Assembly: GCA_900552675.1 (NCBI GenBank)
Contig: USAI01000051.1
Span: 1-15,692 of the forward strand
Reading direction: 5' to 3'
From: an uncultured Prevotella sp.
GTDB taxonomy: Bacteria > Bacteroidota > Bacteroidia > Bacteroidales > Bacteroidaceae
Length of the DNA stretch: 15,692 nt
Shown: positions 13,179 to 15,692 of the stretch, piece after piece
How positions within the stretch are numbered: position 1 is the first letter of the stretch
Layout: every line of letters begins with the position of its first letter
The notes under the pieces: generated by a model
Seen by the model: the letters and a program-made list of their open reading frames with translations, nothing else
Database searches by the model: none
What the model was told of the DNA's origin: nothing
Program-made: the position numbers and the translations under genes

Positions 13179-14207
13179 ATGAAAAAGATAATTTCCTTCA
13201 TCGTGCGACACCGCTTAGGCCTCACAGCAACGGGTGTCGCCATCATAGCATTGGCCATACTGGCACAACGCTGCCTACCCTCTACCGCCAATGAGATGCG
13301 CGCCAGCGTGGTAGTGGTTGAGCAACGCTCGTGGTACGCCCTATGCGCAAAGGGGCAACCCACCCTCTTCTTCGCGGGCATTGAGGCCGACAGCACCGCG
13401 CTACAACCCACTACCGACTCGCTTCAAGCCGCCACCCTGCACCGCACCGACGGTTGCTGGATGAACCGTTGGCCCGCCATACCCTCATGCAACGGACGCA
13501 TTGTAACGGTGGCCGACACGCTAAAGACGCTGCCCTACATGGCCGACGACGCCCTGCTGTGCCTCATAAAAACGCTGGAAACAACGATGAAAAGGGAGAA
13601 AAACGCCATTAGCGAGCTCAACTACTACCTACGTGTGCACGGCGTGCAAGACGAGGGCTACCAGCAAATAGCGGCGCTGGCCACACAAATGAAGGCGCAA
13701 GCAGCACGCAACGCCGCCACACTGGCCATGGCCGACAGTCTGTTAAAAACGGCCACGCCCCTCACCCTTCTGCCTCGCACCACCTATACAGTATGGTATA
13801 GGCCCGAAACTGACGATGAAATGGTGAAAAACAAGCCTCAAAAGGTGCTATGCCAACGCGTAGCCGTGAGCAATAAAAACCGTCTCTTACTGCTACAAAC
13901 GCTTGATAAGACCACGCCCGATGGCGTAAAAACACAATATCTGCTGCCCTGGAACACCACCAACCGCCGCCTGATAGCAGCTGGACATGGCGCCATAGGC
14001 ATCGATGAAATGGGGCAAAACGACGCCTCGGTAGTGCTCACCATGGGCCGCCGCACGGGTCAGCGTCATCATTTTCCCAGCGTGCTGGCCACCGATGGAA
14101 CCGCTCTTTTTACCCCTCGCGGACTGTTTGGCGGCTTGGTCAACGGTAAAGACATAGTGGGCCGCAATGCCATACAACACCTATTGATGAAAGGAGGCGA
14201 GCAATGA
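13179..14207 (+). CDS. unknown membrane-anchored protein upstream of the GH25 gene
   Basis: A 342-residue protein I do not recognise. A basic N-terminus (MKKIISFIVRHR) and a hydrophobic helix at about 12-30 suggest a single membrane anchor with the rest outside. Residues about 121-190 look helical, possibly a coiled coil (LIKTLETTMKREKNAISELN). The C-terminal part about 200-335 is beta-like, with TYTVWYRPE and GLFGGLVNGKDIVGRNAIQH. That ending faintly recalls the closing strands of trypsin-like domains, but I see no Ser-His-Asp set and do not claim it. The gene overlaps the GH25 gene by 4 bp (ATGA), so the two are translationally coupled and the protein probably works with the muramidase at the cell envelope. 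Codon use is GC-rich and like that of its partner. Confidence 0.8.
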   Translation: MKKIISFIVRHRLGLTATGVAIIALAILAQRCLPSTANEMRASVVVVEQRSWYALCAKGQPTLFFAGIEADSTALQPTTDSLQAATLHRTDGCWMNRWPAIPSCNGRIVTVADTLKTLPYMADDALLCLIKTLETTMKREKNAISELNYYLRVHGVQDEGYQQIAALATQMKAQAARNAATLAMADSLLKTATPLTLLPRTTYTVWYRPETDDEMVKNKPQKVLCQRVAVSNKNRLLLLQTLDKTTPDGVKTQYLLPWNTTNRRLIAAGHGAIGIDEMGQNDASVVLTMGRRTGQRHHFPSVLATDGTALFTPRGLFGGLVNGKDIVGRNAIQHLLMKGGEQ

Positions 14208-15493
14208 TAACGATCATACATAGCCGCTGTACAGCAAACAAAGGGGTTGAAACCACGGCAAGAAAAATAGTAGCAGCAACAATAACAAGCGTAAAAGTAG
14301 CGGTCGCAACGTTACTGCTCACGGCTTGCGGGCACGGCATCAAGCCCGATGCTCAACAGCACACCGCACCCAATGGCATGACCTACACCGGACAAACCGA
14401 CGCGAAAGGGCGATATGATGGGTACGGCCAACTGGCAAAGGGCGACAGCATTATCTATGCCGGACAATGGAAAGCCGGACAACGCTGCGGATGGGGAACG
14501 GCCACCGACAGCGTGGGTCGACGCATTGTAGGACAATGGCGCGCCGACACGCTGATGCGCGGAACACGATGGGCGGCTCCTAACGACAGCACCGCCGAGG
14601 TTTACAACGGCGACTTCAACCGCCACATGGTAGCAGCAGGACACGGCACCATCACCGATGCCCTGGGCCATCAATACAGCGGACAGTGGCGTAACGACCG
14701 CCGCTCGGGCTGGGGCTTTGCCCTCGCTCCCAACAAGCACATACGGGTGGGCGAATGGAAGGCCGACCGCTTCTTGGGCGAACGCCTCAACTACACCGCC
14801 GACCGCATCTATGGCATCGACATATCGCGCTTTCAGCACGACGTGGGGCGCCGACGTTACCCCATACACTGGAACCAGGTGCGCATCAGCCACCTCGGCA
14901 CCATCAGTAAGAAGATGGTGACGGGCGCTGTCAACTACCCTGTATCGTTCTGCTACATCAAGTCGACAGAGGGGCGCACCATACGCAACCGATACTTCCG
15001 CGCCGACTATACAGCGGCACGCCGACAGGGCATACCAGTAGGCGCCTACCACTTTTTCTCTACAAAAACGTCGGGGGCAATACAGGCCAACTATTTCTTG
15101 CGCAACACAATCTTTAGGAAAGGCGACATGCCGCCTGTGCTCGACCTTGAACCCACGCACCAGCAAATAAAAAAGATGGGCGGGCCCGGGGCTATGTTTG
15201 CCGCCGTGCGCACCTGGATGCGAATGGTTGAACGCCACACAGGCACTCGACCCGTGCTATACATCAGCCAAATGTTTGTAAACCGATACCTACCCATGGC
15301 ACCCGACCTCAAAGCCAACTATAATATATGGATAGCACGCTACGGCGAGTATAAGCCCGACGTGCATCTGGTTTACTGGCAGTTGTGCCCCGATGGCCGT
15401 GTGCGTGGCATCACGCCCAAAGTCGATATTAACGTGTTTAACGGCTATCGCTCTGAGTTTGAAGACTTTCTAAAAAAGAACTGTATACCGTAA
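14204..15493 (+). CDS. MORN-repeat GH25 muramidase lipoprotein
   Basis: A 429-residue protein with a long lipoprotein signal (LLTAC, Cys42), MORN-like repeats at about residues 59-200 (YTGQTDAKGRYDGYGQL, YAGQWKAGQRCGWG, YNGDFNRHMVAAGHG, YSGQWRNDRRSGWG, VGEWKADRFLG), and a GH25 domain at about 203-420. GH25 enzymes cleave the MurNAc-GlcNAc bond of peptidoglycan. The catalytic features are present: YGIDISRF with D206, YIKSTEG, GAYHFF, the DLE motif D314-E316 in PPVLDLEP, YWQL and D408 in KVDINVF. A lipid anchor suggests it acts on the cell's own wall or is displayed for attack on others; MORN repeats may bind lipid or a partner. No other Met lies between residues 1 and 59, so the overlapping ATG at 14204 is the likely start. 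Confidence 0.9.
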   Translation: MITIIHSRCTANKGVETTARKIVAATITSVKVAVATLLLTACGHGIKPDAQQHTAPNGMTYTGQTDAKGRYDGYGQLAKGDSIIYAGQWKAGQRCGWGTATDSVGRRIVGQWRADTLMRGTRWAAPNDSTAEVYNGDFNRHMVAAGHGTITDALGHQYSGQWRNDRRSGWGFALAPNKHIRVGEWKADRFLGERLNYTADRIYGIDISRFQHDVGRRRYPIHWNQVRISHLGTISKKMVTGAVNYPVSFCYIKSTEGRTIRNRYFRADYTAARRQGIPVGAYHFFSTKTSGAIQANYFLRNTIFRKGDMPPVLDLEPTHQQIKKMGGPGAMFAAVRTWMRMVERHTGTRPVLYISQMFVNRYLPMAPDLKANYNIWIARYGEYKPDVHLVYWQLCPDGRVRGITPKVDINVFNGYRSEFEDFLKKNCIP

Positions 15494-15504
15494 GGACAAA
15501 AAAA

Positions 15505-15535
15505 GTAGGACGGGGCACGGAGGCCACCGTCCTAC
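15505..15535 (+). repeat. third GGGCACGGAG-loop hairpin
   Basis: GTAGGACGG and CCGTCCTAC form a perfect 9-bp stem around GGCACGGAGGCCA, one base different from the copy at 6682. On the minus strand it runs into seven T (15504-15498), so it may also end the leftward transcript. It begins 12 bp after the GH25 stop codon. Confidence 0.8.
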
Positions 15536-15581
15536 AAAAGTTTGCGATAGAGTTATTAATTCATTGTTAGCAAGGCTATTC

Positions 15582-15635
15582 ACTCCCCTCCATAAGGGGA
15601 GGGGAAAGCCGCGCAAGCGGCGCGGGGGTGGGGCT
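15582..15635 (+). repeat. GC-rich palindromic repeat copy with inserted hairpin
   Basis: ACTCCCCTCCATAAGGGGAG followed by GGGAAA, then GCCGC-GCAA-GCGGC, then a G-rich tail ending GGGGTGGGGCT. Same family as the copies at 3440, 3625 and 3690. It lies between the convergent GH25 gene and the leftward gene at the window end. Confidence 0.7.
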
Positions 15636-15636
15636 T

Positions 15637-15692
15637 TTATTTCTCTACATCAGCCGAGGGCGGTGCAGCCTGTTTGTCAACGCCCCACTGCT
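15637..15692 (-). CDS. C-terminus of a leftward gene, cut by the window edge
   Basis: One minus-strand frame stays open from the edge to a TAA at 15637-15639, encoding QWGVDKQAAPPSADVEK. The other two minus frames stop within this stretch or do not look coding. The charged, Ala/Pro-rich tail looks like a natural protein end, and the stop sits right at the border of the intergenic repeat. Too little is visible to name a product. Confidence 0.5.
   Translation of the reverse strand, partial: QWGVDKQAAPPSADVEK

Noticed and set aside
13838..14207. Trypsin-like domain at the C-terminus of the 13179 protein
   Set aside because: Only a vague resemblance (GLFGGLVNG); no catalytic Ser motif GDSGG and no His or Asp motif.
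14312..15238. Long minus-strand frame of 308 codons opposite the GH25 gene
   Set aside because: Antisense shadow; the plus strand has a complete GH25 domain and MORN repeats.

Overview
The window looks like a chromosomal segment of a Bacteroidetes bacterium, most likely Prevotella or a close relative. This rests on repeated promoter boxes of the Bacteroidetes form TAnnTTTG, on families typical of that phylum (PCMD, DUF4369/TlpA-like lipoprotein, lipoprotein-anchored TPR regulator with a C-terminal HTH, DUF4160/DUF2442 pair), and on dispersed GC-rich palindromes between AT-rich genes. No rRNA, tRNA, CRISPR array, transposase or recombinase gene was seen.

Layout. 114-671 (+): a small DUF4160-DUF2442 pair with its own promoter, closed by a hairpin shared with the convergent gene. 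773-4951 (-): an envelope block of three genes, read right to left: a POTRA-less Omp85-type barrel, an EptA-like phosphoethanolamine transferase and a secreted PCMD protein, with a family of GC-rich repeats scattered between and even inside them. 5171-6662: divergent zinc-ribbon NUDIX hydrolase (-) and secreted alpha/beta esterase (+), sharing a promoter region. 6663-7314: 650 bp without a gene but dense in repeats (hairpins, a 22-bp tandem array, three copies of a 14-bp near-palindrome, a 28-bp inverted repeat).

7315-11444 (-) is the accessory part and the most interesting. Read right to left it holds a TPR/transmembrane/HTH lipoprotein regulator, a ~412-bp imperfect palindrome, two copies of a TTGACAATnnTTGACA tandem site, a promoter, a small secreted protein broken by a frameshift inside an AT-dinucleotide tract, an unknown lipoprotein with a hydrophobic Cys-bracketed C-terminus, and a small two-helix membrane protein. 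Adding one AT unit restores a full secreted protein that ends 19 bp before the lipoprotein gene. This suggests an operon whose first product can be switched by slippage, or one that was recently damaged. The regulator probably senses something at the envelope and acts on this operon; that link is inference from position.

11601-12770 (-): a DUF4369/thioredoxin-fold lipoprotein lacking the CxxC active site. 12925-13060: a nested palindromic element that can fold as a three-way junction. 13179-15493 (+): a translationally coupled pair, an unknown membrane-anchored protein and a MORN-repeat GH25 muramidase lipoprotein. 15505-15692: two more dispersed repeats and the last codons of a leftward gene.
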